Below are positions 9,938 to 23,400 of a stretch of 64,000 nucleotides of DNA, piece by piece (the first letter of the stretch is position 1; the number at the start of each line of letters is the position of its first letter). Origin of the DNA: Oenanthe sinensis (taxonomy: Eukaryota; Streptophyta; Magnoliopsida; Apiales; Apiaceae); the NCBI GenBank assembly GCA_028671895.1, contig CM053802.1:31844201-31908200 (forward strand), given 5' to 3'. Under the pieces are notes generated by a model. That model made no database searches. It saw only the letters and a list, made by a program, of their open reading frames with translations, and was not told the origin of the DNA. The position numbers were made by a program, and so were the translations under genes.

Positions 9938-11616
9938 AATCAATCTTGGCACATTTGAACCTGAAAACAATTCCTAACAATTTGAGGCTTCATTCTTGAC
10001 TCGTTAACACTTGAAAACAGTTTGTAGCTTCATTCTTGACTCGTTTCAACATGAAAACAACTTGTACACTCTTGTAGGATCAATCTTGGCTCATTTGAAC
10101 TTGAAAACAATTCCTAACAACTTGAGGCTTTAATCTTGACTCGTTCAAACTTGAAAAGAGTTTGTAGCTTCATTCTTGACTCGTTTCAACTTGAAAACAA
10201 CTTGTACACTCTTGTAGAATCAATCTTGGCACATTTGAACCTGAAAACAATTCCTAACAATTTGAGGCTTCATTCTTGACTCGTTAACACTTGAAAACAG
10301 TTTGTAGCTTCATTCTTGACTCGTTTCAACATGAAAACAACTTGTACACTCTTGTAGGATCAATCTTGGCTCATTTGAACTTGAAAACAATTCCTAACAA
10401 CTTGAGGCTTTAATCTTGACTCGTTCAAACTTGAAAAGTGTTTGTAGCTTCATTCTTGACTCGTTTCAATTTGAAAACAACTTGTACACTCTTGTAGAAT
10501 CAATCTTGGCTCATTTGAAATTGAAAACAATTCCTAACAACTTGAGGCTTTAATCTTGACTCGTTCAAACTTGAAAAGAGTTTGTAGCTACATTCTTGAC
10601 TCGTTTCAACATGAAAACAACTTGAACACTCTTGTAGGATCAATCTTGGCTCATTTGAACTTGAAAACAATTCCTAACAGCTTGAGGCTTTAACCTTGAC
10701 TCGTTCAAACTTGAAAAGAGTTTGTAGCTTCATTCTTGACTCGTTTCAACTTGAAAACAACTTGTACACTCTTGTAGAATCAATCTTGGCACATTTGAAC
10801 CTGAAAACAATTCCTAACAATTTGAGGCTTCATTCTTGACTCGTTAACACTTGAAAACAGTTTGTAGCTTCATTCTTGACTCGTTTCAACATGAAAACAA
10901 CTTGTACACTCTTGTAGGATCAATCTTGGCTCATTTGAACTTGAAAACAATTCCTAACAACTTGAGGCTTTAATCTTGACTCGTTCAAACTTGAAAAGAG
11001 TTTGTAGCTTCATTCTTGACTCGTTTCAACTTGAAAACAACTTGTACACTCTTGTAGAATCAATCTTGGCACCTTTGAACCTGAAAACAATTCCTAACAA
11101 TTTGAGGCTGCATTCTTGACTCGTTAACACTTGAAAACAGTTTGAAGCTTCATTCTTGACTCGTTTCAACATAAAAACAACTTGTACACTCTTGTAGGAT
11201 CAATCTTGGCTCATTTGAACTTGAAAACAATTCCTAACAACTTGATGCTTTAATCTTGACTCGTTCAAACTTGAAAATAGTTTGTAGCTTCATTCTTGAC
11301 TCGGTACAACATGAAAATAACTTGTAAACTCTGTAGGATCAATCTTGGCTCATTTGAATTTGAAAACAATTCGTAAGAATTTGAGGCTTCATTCTTGGCT
11401 CGTTCGAACTTGAAAACTATTTGTAGTTTCATTCTTGACTCGTTTCAACATGAAAACAACTTGTACACTCTTGTAGGATCAATCTTGGCTCATTTGAACT
11501 TGAAAACAATTCCTAACAGCTTGAGGCTTTAATCTTGACTCGTTCAAACTTGAAAATAGTTTGTAGCTTCATTCTTGACTCGTTTCAACTTGAAAACAAC
11601 TTGTACACTCTTGTAG
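9938..11616 (+). repeat. Mosaic block ending in a D dimer
   Basis: There are twelve monomers: B, A-gag, B, A-gtg, C, A-gc, B, A-gag, B', 139-bp A (11198), D (11337), A-gc. Six-monomer sets starting with A-gtg at 9518 and 10358 are tandem duplicates, 840 bp apart, differing in the last unit (B against B'). This extra six-mer makes the D-to-D distance 2799 bp here, against 1959 bp in the block to the left. D at 11337 has TTGGCTCG, so it belongs with the copies at 6579 and 8538. Confidence 0.85.
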
Positions 11617-13016
11617 AATCAATCTTGGCACATTTGAACCTGAAAACAATTCCTAACAATTTGAGGTTTCATTCTTGACTCGTTAACACTTGAAAACAGT
11701 TTGTAGCTTCATTCTTGACTCGTTTCAACATGAAAACAACTTGTACACTCTTGTAGGATCAATCTTGGCTCATTTGAACTTGAAAACAATTCCTAACAAC
11801 TTGAGGCTTTAATCTTGACTCGTTCAAACTTGAAAATAGTTTGTAGCTTCATTCTTGACTCGTTTCAACTTGAAAACAACTTGTACACTTTTATAGAATC
11901 AATCTTGGCACATTTGAACCTGAAAACAATTCCTAACAATTTGAGGCTTCATTCTTGACTCGTTAACACTTGAAAACAGTTTGTAGCTTCATTCTTGACT
12001 CGTTTCAACATGAAAACAACTTGTACACTCTTGTAGGATCAATCTTGGCTCATTTGAACTTGAAAACAATTCCTAACAACTTGAGGCTTTAATCTTGACT
12101 CGTTCAAACTTGAAAATAGGTTGTAGCTTCATTATTGACTCGTTTCAACTTGAAAACAACTTGTACACTCTTGTAGAATCAATCTAGGCACATTTGAACC
12201 TGAAAACAATTCCTAACAATTTGAGGCTTCATTCTTGACTCGTTAACACTTGAAAACAGTTTGTAGCTTCATTCTTGACTCGTTTCAACTTGAAAACAAC
12301 TTGTACACTCTTGTAGGATCAATCTTGGCTCATTTGAACTTGAAAACAATTCCTAACAACTTGAGGCTTTAATCATGACTCGTTCAAACTTGAAAATAGT
12401 TTGTAGCTTCATTCTTGACTCGTTTCAACTTGAAAACAACTTGTACACTCTTGTAGAATCAATCTTGGCACATTTGAACCTGAAAACAATTCCTAACAAT
12501 TTGAGGTTTCATTCTTGACTCGTTAACACTTGAAAACAGTTTGTAGCTTCATTCTTGACTCGTTTCAACATGAAAACAACTTGTACACTCTTGTAGGATC
12601 AATCTTGGCTCATTTGAACTTGAAAACAATTCCTAACAACTTGAGGCTTTAATCTTGACTCGTTCAAACTTGAAAATAGTTTGTAGCTTCATTCTTGACT
12701 CGTTTCAACTTGAAAACAACTTGTACACTTTTATAGAATCAATCTTGGCACATTTGAACCTGAAAACAATTCCTAACAATTTGAGGCTTCATTCTTGACT
12801 CGTTAACACTTGAAAACAGTTTGTAGCTTCATTCTTGACTCGTTTCAACATGAAAACAACTTGTACACTCTTGTAGGATCAATCTTGGCTCATTTGAACT
12901 TGAAAACAATTCCTAACAACTTGAGGCTTTAATCTTGACTCGTTCAAACTTGAAAATAGGTTGTAGCTTCATTCTTGACTCGTTTCAACTTGAAAACAAC
13001 TTGTACACTCTTGTAC

Positions 13017-13156
13017 AATCAATCTTGGCACATTTGAACTTGAAAACAATTCCTAACAACTTGAGGCTTTAATCTTGACTCGTTCAAACTTGAAAATAGG
13101 TTGTAGCTTCATTCTTGACTCGTTTCAACTTGAAAACAACTTGTACACTCTTGTAG
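13017..13156 (+). repeat. B/A hybrid monomer
   Basis: The first about 20 bp are B (AATCAATCTTGGCAC). From TTTGAACTTG onward it is a complete A-tagg monomer (CAACTTGAGG, CTTTAATC, TAGGTTGTAG). It sits between an A-tagg and a Bt, so two A-tagg bodies are adjacent. The simplest reading is an exchange within the first sub-repeat between B and A. The only other copy is at 18480, within the paired segment, so the event predates that duplication. Confidence 0.88.
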
Positions 13157-13716
13157 AATCAATCTTGGCACATTTGAACCTGAAAACAATTCCTAACAAT
13201 TTGAGGCTTCATTCTTGACTCGTTAACACTTGAAAACAGTTTGTAGCTTCATTCTTGACTCGTTTCAACTTGAAAACAACTTGTACACTCTTGTAGGATC
13301 AATCTTGGCTCATTTGAACTTGAAAACAATTTCTAACAACTTGAGGCTTTAATCTTGACTCGTTTAAACTTGAAAATAGTGTGTAGCTTCATTCTTGACT
13401 CGTTTCAATTTGAAAACAACTTGTACACTCTTGTAGAATCAATCTTGGCTCATTTGAAATTGAAAACAATTCCTAACAACTTGAGGCTTTAATCTTGACT
13501 CGTTCAAACTTGAAAAGAGTTTGTAGCTACATTCTTGACTCGTTTCAACATGAAAACAACTTGAACACTCTTGTAGGATCAATCTTGGCTCATTTGAACT
13601 TGAAAACAATTCCTAACAGCTTGAGGCTTTAACCTTGACTCGTTCAAACTTGAAAAGAGTTTGTAGCTTCATTCTTGACTCGTTTCAACTTGAAAACAAC
13701 TTGTACACTCTTGTAG

Positions 13717-13858
13717 AATCAATCTTGGCACATTTGAACCTGAAAACAATTCCTAACAATTTGAGGTTTCATTCTTGACTCGTTAACACTCTTGAAAACA
13801 GTTTGTAGCTTCATTCTTGACTCGTTTCAACATGAAAACAACTTGTACACTCTTGTAG
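13717..13858 (+). repeat. 142-bp Bf monomer with 2-bp insertion, first of eight
   Basis: The second sub-repeat reads GTTAACACTCTTGAAAAC instead of GTTAACACTTGAAAAC, adding two bases. The new string CACTCTTG equals part of the monomer's third sub-repeat end, so slippage or short conversion from there is plausible. Copies start at 13717, 14559, 19180, 20862, 48017, 50399, 52781 and 55163. In the left half it follows A-gc. In the right half it follows another B, opening the 17-mer. Confidence 0.9.
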
Positions 13859-14138
13859 GATCAATCTTGGCTCATTTGAACTTGAAAACAATTCCTAACA
13901 ACTTGAGGCTTTAATCTTGACTCGTTCAAACTTGAAAAGAGTTTGTAGCTTCATTCTTGACTCGTTTCAACTTGAAAACAACTTGTACACTCTTGTAGAA
14001 TCAATCTTGGCACCTTTGAACCTGAAAACAATTCCTAACAATTTGAGGCTGCATTCTTGACTCGTTAACACTTGAAAACAGTTTGAAGCTTCATTCTTGA
14101 CTCGTTTCAACATAAAAACAACTTGTACACTCTTGTAG

Positions 14139-17079
14139 GATCAATCTTGGCTCATTTGAACTTGAAAACAATTCCTAACAACTTGAGGCTTTAATCTTGA
14201 CTCGTTTAAACTTGAAAATAGTGTGTAGCTTCATTCTTGACTCGTTTCAATTTGAAAACAACTTGTACACTCTTGTAGAATCAATCTTGGCTCATTTGAA
14301 ATTGAAAACAATTCCTAACAACTTGAGGCTTTAATCTTGACTCGTTCAAACTTGAAAAGAGTTTGTAGCTACATTCTTGACTCGTTTCAACATGAAAACA
14401 ACTTGAACACTCTTGTAGGATCAATCTTGGCTCATTTGAACTTGAAAACAATTCCTAACAGCTTGAGGCTTTAACCTTGACTCGTTCAAACTTGAAAAGA
14501 GTTTGTAGCTTCATTCTTGACTCGTTTCAACTTGAAAACAACTTGTACACTCTTGTAGAATCAATCTTGGCACATTTGAACCTGAAAACAATTCCTAACA
14601 ATTTGAGGTTTCATTCTTGACTCGTTAACACTCTTGAAAACAGTTTGTAGCTTCATTCTTGACTCGTTTCAACATGAAAACAACTTGTACACTCTTGTAG
14701 GATCAATCTTGGCTCATTTGAACTTGAAAACAATTCCTAACTACTTGAGGCTTTAATCTTGACTCGTTCAAACTTGAAAAGAGTTTGTAGCTTCATTCTT
14801 GACTCGTTTCAACTTGAAAACAACTTGTACACTCTTGTAGAATCAATCTTGGCACCTTTGAACCTGCAAACAATTCCTAACAATTTGAGGCTGCATTCTT
14901 GACTCGTTAACACTTGAAAACAGTTTGAAGCTTCATTCTTGACTCGTTTCAACATAAAAACAACTTGTACACTCTTGTAGGATCAATCTTGGCTCATTTG
15001 AACTTGAAAACAATTCCTAACAACTTGATGCTTTAATCTTGACTCGTTCAAACTTGAAAATAGTTTGTAGCTTCATTCTTGACTCGGTACAACATGAAAA
15101 TAACTTGTAAACTCTGTAGGATCAATCTTGGCTCATTTGAATTTGAAAACAATTCGTAAGAATTTGAGGCTTCATTCTTGACTCGTTCGAACTTGAAAAC
15201 TATTTGTAGTTTCATTCTTGACTCGTTTCAACATGAAAACAACTTGTACACTCTTGTAGGATCAATCTTGGCTCATTTGAACTTGAAAATAATTCCTAAC
15301 ACCTTGAGGCTTTAATCTTGACTCGTTCAAACTTGAAAATAGTTTGTAGCTTCATTCTTGACTCGTTTCAACTTGAAAACAACTTGTACACTCTTGTAGA
15401 ATCAATCTTGGCACATTTGAACCTGAAAACAATTCCTAACAATTTGAGGTTTCATTCTTGACTCATTAACACTTGAAAACAGTTTGTAGCTTCATTCTTG
15501 ACTCGTTTCAACATGAAAACAACTTGTACACTCTTGTAGGATCAATCTTGGCTCATTTGAACTTGAAAACAATTCCTAACAACTTGAGGCTTTAATCTTG
15601 ACTCGTTCAAACTTGAAAATAGTTTGTAGCTTCATTCTTGACTCGTTTCAACTTGAAAACAACTTGTACACTTTTATAGAATCAATCTTGGCACATTTGA
15701 ACCTGAAAACAATTCCTAACAATTTGAGGCTTCATTCTTGACTCGTTAACACTTGAAAACAGTTTGTAGCTTCATTCTTGACTCGTTTCAACATGAAAAC
15801 AACTTGTACACTCTTGTAGGATCAATCTTGGCTCATTTGAACTTGAAAACAATTCCTAACAACTTGAGGCTTTAATCTTGACTCGTTCAAACTTGAAAAT
15901 AGGTTGTAGCTTCATTCTTGACTCGTTTCAACTTGAAAACAACTTGTACACTCTTGTAGAATCAATCTAGGCACATTTGAACCTGAAAACAATTCCTAAC
16001 AATTTGAGGCTTCATTCTTGACTCGTTAACACTTGAAAACAGTTTGTAGCTTCATTCTTGACTCGTTTCAACTTGAAAACAACTTGTACACTCTTGTAGG
16101 ATCAATCTTGGCTCATTTGAACTTGAAAACAATTCCTAACAACTTGAGGCTTTAATCATGACTCGTTCAAACTTGAAAATAGTTTGTAGCTTCATTCTTG
16201 ACTCGTTTCAACTTGAAAACAACTTGTACACTCTTGTAGAATCAATCTTGGCACATTTGAACCTGAAAACAATTCCTAACAATTTGAGGTTTCATTCTTG
16301 ACTCGTTAACACATGAAAACAGTTTGTAACTTCATTCTTGACTCGTTTCAACATGAAAACAACTTGTACACTCTTGTAGGATCAATCTTGGCTCATTTGA
16401 ACTTGAAAACAATTCCTAACAACTTGAGGCTTTAATCTTGACTCGTTCAAACTTGAAAATAGTTTGTAGCTTCATTCTTGACTCGTTTCAACTTGAAAAC
16501 AACTTGTAAACTTTTATAGCATCAATCTTGGCACATTTGAACCTGAAAACAATTCCTAACAATTTGAGGCTTCATTCTTGACTCGTTAACACTTGAAAAC
16601 AGTTTGTAGCTTCATTCTTGACTCGTTTCAACATGAAAACAACTTGTACACTCTTGTAGGATCAATCTTGGCTCATTTGAACTTGAAAACAATTCCTAAC
16701 ACCTTGAGGCTTTAATCTTGACTCGTTCAAACTTGAAAATAGTTTGTAGCTTCATTCTTGACTCGTTCCAACTTGAAAACAACTTGTACACTCTTGTAGA
16801 ATCAATCTTGGCACATTTGAACCTGAAAACAATTCCTAACAATTTGAGGCTTCATTCTTGACTCGTTCACACTTGAAAACAGTTTGTAGCTTCATTCTTG
16901 ACTCGGTTCAACATGAAAACAACTTGTACACTCTTGTAGGATCAATCTTGGCTCATTTCAACTTGAAAACAATTCCTAACAACTTGAGGCTTTAATCATG
17001 ACTCGTTCAAACTTGAAAATAGTTTGTAGCTTCATTCTTGACTCGTTTCAACTTGAAAACAACTTGTACACTCTTGTAG
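14139..17079 (+). repeat. Segment duplicated at offset 6303 bp (left copy)
   Basis: Order is A-gtg, C, A-gc, 142-bp Bf, A-gag, B', 139-bp A, D, A-cc, Bf, A-tt, B, A-tagg, Bt, A-cat, Bf (AACACATG), A-aac, B, A-cc, B-ttcac, A-cat (CATTTCAAC). The match continues through 17080-17499 as Bf, A-tt, B. The partner is 20442-23802. One internal difference is A-cc at 15260 against A-gc at 21563. Unique substitutions here include CTACTTGAGG near 14740 and CCTGCAAAC near 14863. Confidence 0.82.
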
Positions 17080-19601
17080 AATCAATCTTGGCACATTTGA
17101 ACCTGAAAACAATTCCTAACAATTTGAGGTTTCATTCTTGACTCGTTAACACTTGAAAACAGTTTGTAGCTTCATTCTTGACTCGTTTCAACATGAAAAC
17201 AACTTGTACACTCTTGTAGGATCAATCTTGGCTCATTTGAACTTGAAAACAATTCCTAACAACTTGAGGCTTTAATCTTGACTCGTTCAAACTTGAAAAT
17301 AGTTTGTAGCTTCATTCTTGACTCGTTTCAACTTGAAAACAACTTGTACACTTTTATAGAATCAATCTTGGCACATTTGAACCTGAAAACAATTCCTAAC
17401 AATTTGAGGCTTCATTCTTGACTCGTTAACACTTGAAAACAGTTTGTAGCTTCATTCTTGACTCGTTTCAACATGAAAACAACTTGTACACTCTTGTAGG
17501 ATCAATCTTGGCTCATTTGAACTTGAAAACAATTCCTAACAACTTGAGGCTTTAATCTTGACTCGTTCAAACTTGAAAATAGGTTGTAGCTTCATTATTG
17601 ACTCGTTTCAACTTGAAAACAACTTGTACACTCTTGTAGAATCAATCTAGGCACATTTGAACCTGAAAACAATTCCTAACAATTTGAGGCTTCATTCTTG
17701 ACTCGTTAACACTTGAAAACAGTTTGTAGCTTCATTCTTGACTCGTTTCAACTTGAAAACAACTTGTACACTCTTGTAGGATCAATCTTGGCTCATTTGA
17801 ACTTGAAAACAATTCCTAACAACTTGAGGCTTTAATCATGACTCGTTCAAACTTGAAAATAGTTTGTAGCTTCATTCTTGACTCGTTTCAACTTGAAAAC
17901 AACTTGTACACTCTTGTAGAATCAATCTTGGCACATTTGAACCTGAAAACAATTCCTAACAATTTGAGGTTTCATTCTTGACTCGTTAACACTTGAAAAC
18001 AGTTCGTAGCTTCATTCTTGACTCGTTTCAACATGAAAACAACTTGTACACTCTTGTAGGATCAATCTTGGCTCATTTGAACTTGAAAACAATTCCTAAC
18101 AACTTGAGGCTTTAATCTTGACTCGTTCAAACTTGAAAATAGTTTGTAGCTTCATTCTTGACTCGTTTCAACTTGAAAACAACTTGTACACTTTTATAGA
18201 ATCAATCTTGGCACATTTGAACCTGAAAACAATTCCTAACAATTTGAGGCTTCATTCTTGACTCGTTAACACTTGAAAACAGTTTGTAGCTTCATTCTTG
18301 ACTCGTTTCAACATGAAAACAACTTGTACACTCTTGTAGGATCAATCTTGGCTCATTTGAACTTGAAAACAATTCCTAACAACTTGAGGCTTTAATCTTG
18401 ACTCGTTCAAACTTGAAAATAGGTTGTAGCTTCATTCTTGACTCGTTTCAACTTGAAAACAACTTGTACACTCTTGTAGAATCAATCTTGGCACATTTGA
18501 ACTTGAAAACAATTCCTAACAACTTGAGGCTTTAATCTTGACTCGTTCAAACTTGAAAATAGGTTGTAGCTTCATTCTTGACTCGTTTCAACTTGAAAAC
18601 AACTTGTACACTCTTGTAGAATCAATCTTGGCACATTTGAACCTGAAAACAATTCCTAACAATTTGAGGCTTCATTCTTGACTCGTTAACACTTGAAAAC
18701 AGTTTGTAGCTTCATTCTTGACTCGTTTCAACTTGAAAACAACTTGTACACTCTTGTAGGATCAATCTTGGCTCATTTGAACTTGAAAACAATTCCTAAC
18801 AACTTGAGGCTTTAATCTTGACTCGTTTAAACTTGAAAATAGTGTGTAGCTTCATTCTTGACTCGTTTCAATTTGAAAACAACTTGTACACTCTTGTAGA
18901 ATCAATCTTGGCTCATTTGAAATTGAAAACAATTCCTAACAACTTGAGGCTTTAATCTTGACTCGTTCAAACTTGAAAAGAGTTTGTAGCTACATTCTTG
19001 ACTCGTTTCAACATGAAAACAACTTGAACACTCTTGTAGGATCAATCTTGGCTCATTTGAACTTGAAAACAATTCCTAACAGCTTGAGGCTTTAACCTTG
19101 ACTCGTTCAAACTTGAAAAGAGTTTGTAGCTTCATTCTTGACTCGTTTCAACTTGAAAACAACTTGTACACTCTTGTAGAATCAATCTTGGCACATTTGA
19201 ACCTGAAAACAATTCCTAACAATTTGAGGTTTCATTCTTGACTCGTTAACACTCTTGAAAACAGTTTGTAGCTTCATTCTTGACTCGTTTCAACATGAAA
19301 ACAACTTGTACACTCTTGTAGGATCAATCTTGGCTCATTTGAACTTGAAAACAATTCCTAACAACTTGAGGCTTTAATCTTGACTCGTTCAAACTTGAAA
19401 AGAGTTTGTAGCTTCATTCTTGACTCGTTTCAACTTGAAAACAACTTGTACACTCTTGTAGAATCAATCTTGGCACCTTTGAACCTGAAAACAATTCCTA
19501 ACAATTTGAGGCTGCATTCTTGACTCGTTAACACTTGAAAACAGTTTGTAGCTTCATTCTTGACTCGTTTCAACATGAAAACAACTTGTACACTCTTGTA
19601 G
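17080..19601 (+). repeat. Segment duplicated at offset 5463 bp (right copy)
   Basis: This is the partner of 11617-14138 and has the same 18-monomer order, including the CATTATTG A-tagg at 17500, the AATCTAGGC Bt at 17640, the hybrid at 18480 and the 142-bp Bf at 19180. It overlaps the end of the 6303-bp duplication on its left, so the two duplications form a nested mosaic. The final B' at 19462 lacks the AAGCTT site and has CAACATG, unlike nearly all other B' copies. AGTTCGTAG near 18001 is private to this copy. Confidence 0.8.
18480..18619 (+). repeat. B/A hybrid monomer, second copy
   Basis: It has the same structure as the unit at 13017: B start (GGCAC) joined to an A-tagg body. Here the preceding base pattern is the normal TAGAATC. 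It lies exactly 5463 bp from the first copy, which supports a shared origin by segment duplication rather than two independent exchanges. Confidence 0.86.
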
Positions 19602-20441
19602 GATCAATCTTGGCTCATTTGAACTTGAAAACAATTCCTAACAGCTTGAGGCTTTAACCTTGACTCGTTCAAACTTGAAAAGAGTTTGTAGCTTCATTCT
19701 TGACTCGTTTCAACTTGAAAACAACTTGTACACTCTTGTAGAATCAATCTTGGCACATTTGAACCTGAAAACAATTCCTAACAATTTGAGGTTTCATTCT
19801 TGACTCGTTAACACTTGAAAACAGTTTGTAGCTTCATTCTTGACTCGTTTCAACATGAAAACAACTTGTACACTCTTGTAGGATCAATCTTGGCTCATTT
19901 GAACTTGAAAACAATTCCTAACAACTTGAGGCTTTAATCTTGACTCGTTCAAACTTGAAAATAGTTTGTAGCTTCATTCTTGACTCGTTTCAACTTGAAA
20001 ACAACTTGTACACTTTTATAGAATCAATCTTGGCACATTTGAACCTGAAAACAATTCCTAACAATTTGAGGCTTCATTCTTGACTCGTTAACACTTGAAA
20101 ACAGTTTGTAGCTTCATTCTTGACTCGTTTCAACATGAAAACAACTTGTACACTCTTGTAGGATCAATCTTGGCTCATTTGAACTTGAAAACAATTCCTA
20201 ACAACTTGAGGCTTTAATCTTGACTCGTTCAAACTTGAAAATAGGTTGTAGCTTCATTATTGACTCGTTTCAACTTGAAAACAACTTGTACACTCTTGTA
20301 GAATCAATCTAGGCACATTTGAACCTGAAAACAATTCCTAACAATTTGAGGCTTCATTCTTGACTCGTTAACACTTGAAAACAGTTTGTAGCTTCATTCT
20401 TGACTCGTTTCAACTTGAAAACAACTTGTACACTCTTGTAG
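19602..20441 (+). repeat. Six-monomer bridge, A-gc to Bt
   Basis: Order is A-gc (CTTTAACC), Bf, A-tt, B, A-tagg (CATTATTG), Bt (AATCTAGGC). It joins the end of the 5463-bp duplicate to the start of the 6303-bp duplicate. The last five monomers match 11617-12316 and 17080-17779 in order and private marks, so this is a third partial copy of that module. Confidence 0.8.
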
Positions 20442-23400
20442 GATCAATCTTGGCTCATTTGAACTTGAAAACAATTCCTAACAACTTGAGGCTTTAATCT
20501 TGACTCGTTTAAACTTGAAAATAGTGCGTAGCTTCATTCTTGACTCGTTTCAATTTGAAAACAACTTGTACACTCTTGTAGAATCAATCTTGGCTCATTT
20601 GAAATTGAAAACAATTCCTAACAACTTGAGGCTTTAATCTTGACTCGTTCAAACTTGAAAAGAGTTTGTAGCTACATTCTTGACTCGTTTCAACATGAAA
20701 ACAACTTGAACACTCTTGTAGGATCAATCTTGGCTCATTTGAACTTGAAAACAATTCCTAACAGCTTGAGGCTTTAACCTTGACTCGTTCAAACTTGAAA
20801 AGAGTTTGTAGCTTCATTCTTGACTCGTTTCAACTTGAAAACAACTTGTACACTCTTGTAGAATCAATCTTGGCACATTTGAACCTGAAAACAATTCCTA
20901 ACAATTTGAGGTTTCATTCTTGACTCGTTAACACTCTTGAAAACAGTTTGTAGCTTCATTCTTGACTCGTTTCAACATGAAAACAACTTGTACACTCTTG
21001 TAGGATCAATCTTGGCTCATTTGAACTTGAAAACAATTCCTAACAACTTGAGGCTTTAATCTTGACTCGTTCAAACTTGAAAAGAGTTTGTAGCTTCATT
21101 CTTGACTCGTTTCAACTTGAAAACAACTTGTACACTCTTGTAGAATCAATCTTGGCACCTTTGAACCTGAAAACAATTCCTAACAATTTGAGGCTGCATT
21201 CTTGACTCGTTAACACTTGAAAACAGTTTGAAGCTTCATTCTTGACTCGTTTCAACATAAAAACAACTTGTACACTCTTGTAGGATCAATCTTGGCTCAT
21301 TTGAACTTGAAAACAATTCCTAACAACTTGATGCTTTAATCTTGACTCGTTCAAACTTGAAAATAGTTTGTAGCTTCATTCTTGACTCGGTACAACATGA
21401 AAATAACTTGTAAACTCTGTAGGATCAATCTTGGCTCATTTGAATTTGAAAACAATTCGTAAGAATTTGAGGCTTCATTCTTGACTCGTTCGAACTTGAA
21501 AACTATTTGTAGTTTCATTCTTGACTCGTTTCAACATGAAAACAACTTGTACACTCTTGTAGGATCAATCTTGGCTCATTTGAACTTGAAAACAATTCCT
21601 AACAGCTTGAGGCTTTAATCTTGACTCGTTCAAACTTGAAAATAGTTTGTAGCTTCATTCTTGACTCGTTTCAACTTGAAAACAACTTGTACACTCTTGT
21701 AGAATCAATCTTGGTACATTTGAACCTGAAAACAATTCCTAACAATTTGAGGTTTCATTCTTGACTCGTTAACACTTGAAAACAGTTTGTAGCTTCATTC
21801 TTGACTCGTTTCAACATGAAAACAACTTGTACACTCTTGTAGGATCAATCTTGGCTCATTTGAACTTGAAAACAATTCCTAACAACTTGAGGCTTTAATC
21901 TTGACTCGTTCAAACTTGAAAATAGTTTGTAGCTTCATTCTTGACTCGTTTCAACTTGAAAACAACTTGTACACTTTTATAGAATCAATCTTGGCACATT
22001 TGAACCTGAAAACAATTCCTAACAATTTAAGGCTTCATTCTTGACTCGTTAACACTTGAAAACAGTTTGTAGCTTCATTCTTGACTCGTTTCAACATGAA
22101 AACAACTTGTACACTCTTGTAGGATCAATCTTGGCTCATTTGAACTTGAAAACAATTCCTAACAACTTGAGGCTTTAATCTTGACTCGTTCAAACTTGAA
22201 AATAGGTTGTAGCTTCATTCTTGACTCGTTTCAACTTGAAAACAACTTGTACACTCTTGTAGAATCAATCTAGGCACATTTGAACCTGAAAACAATTCCT
22301 AACAATTTGAGGCTTCATTCTTGACTCGTTAACACTTGAAAACAGTTTGTAGCTTCATTCTTGACTCGTTTCAACTTGAAAACAACTTGTACACTCTTGT
22401 AGGATCAATCTTGGCTCATTTGAACTTGAAAACAATTCCTAACAACTTGAGGCTTTAATCATGACTCGTTCAAACTTGAAAATAGTTTGTAGCTTCATTC
22501 TTGACTCGTTTCAACTTGAAAACAACTTGTACACTCTTGTAGAATCAATCTTGGCACATTTGAACCTGAAAACAATTCCTAACAATTTGAGGTTTCATTC
22601 TTGACTCGTTAACACATGAAAACAGTTTGTAGCTTCATTCTTGACTCGTTTCAACATGAAAACAACTTGTACACTCTTGTAGGATCAATCTTGGCTCATT
22701 TGAACTTGAAAACAATTCCTAACAACTTGAGGCTTTAATCTTGACTCGTTCAAACTTGAAAATAGTTTGTAGCTTCATTCTTGACTCGTTTCAACTTGAA
22801 AACAACTTGTAAACTTTTATAGCATCAATCTTGGCACATTTGAACCTGAAAACAATTCCTAACAATTTGAGGCTTCATTCTTGACTCGTTAACACTTGAA
22901 AACAGTTTGTAGCTTCATTCTTGACTCGTTTCAACATGAAAACAACTTGTACACTCTTGTAGGATCAATCTTGGCTCATTTGAACTTGAAAACAATTCCT
23001 AACACCTTGAGGCTTTAATCTTGACTCGTTCAAACTTGAAAATAGTTTGTAGCTTCATTCTTGACTCGTTCCAACTTGAAAACAACTTGTACACTCTTGT
23101 AGAATCAATCTTGGCACATTTGAACCTGAAAACAATTCCTAACAATTTGAGGCTTCATTCTTGACTCGTTCACACTTGAAAACAGTTTGTAGCTTCATTC
23201 TTGACTCGGTTCAACATGAAAACAACTTGTACACTCTTGTAGGATCAATCTTGGCTCATTTCAACTTGAAAACAATTCCTAACAACTTGAGGCTTTAATC
23301 ATGACTCGTTCAAACTTGAAAATAGTTTGTAGCTTCATTCTTGACTCGTTTCAACTTGAAAACAACTTGTACACTCTTGTAGAATCAATCTTGGCACATT

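Larger units (their letters stand above)
11617..14138 (+). repeat. Segment duplicated at offset 5463 bp (left copy)
   Basis: Order is Bf, A-tt, B, A-tagg, Bt (with AATCTAGGC), A-cat, Bf, A-tt, B, A-tagg, B/A hybrid, Bt, A-gtg, C, A-gc, 142-bp Bf, A-gag, B'. The same order with the same rare marks is at 17080-19601. Small differences include TACAATC before 13017 against TAGAATC, AATTTCTAAC near 13330, and the B' ends (AAGCTTC and CAACATAAAA here, TAGCTTC and CAACATG at 19462). A block of about 2.4 kb was therefore copied within the array. Confidence 0.82.
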
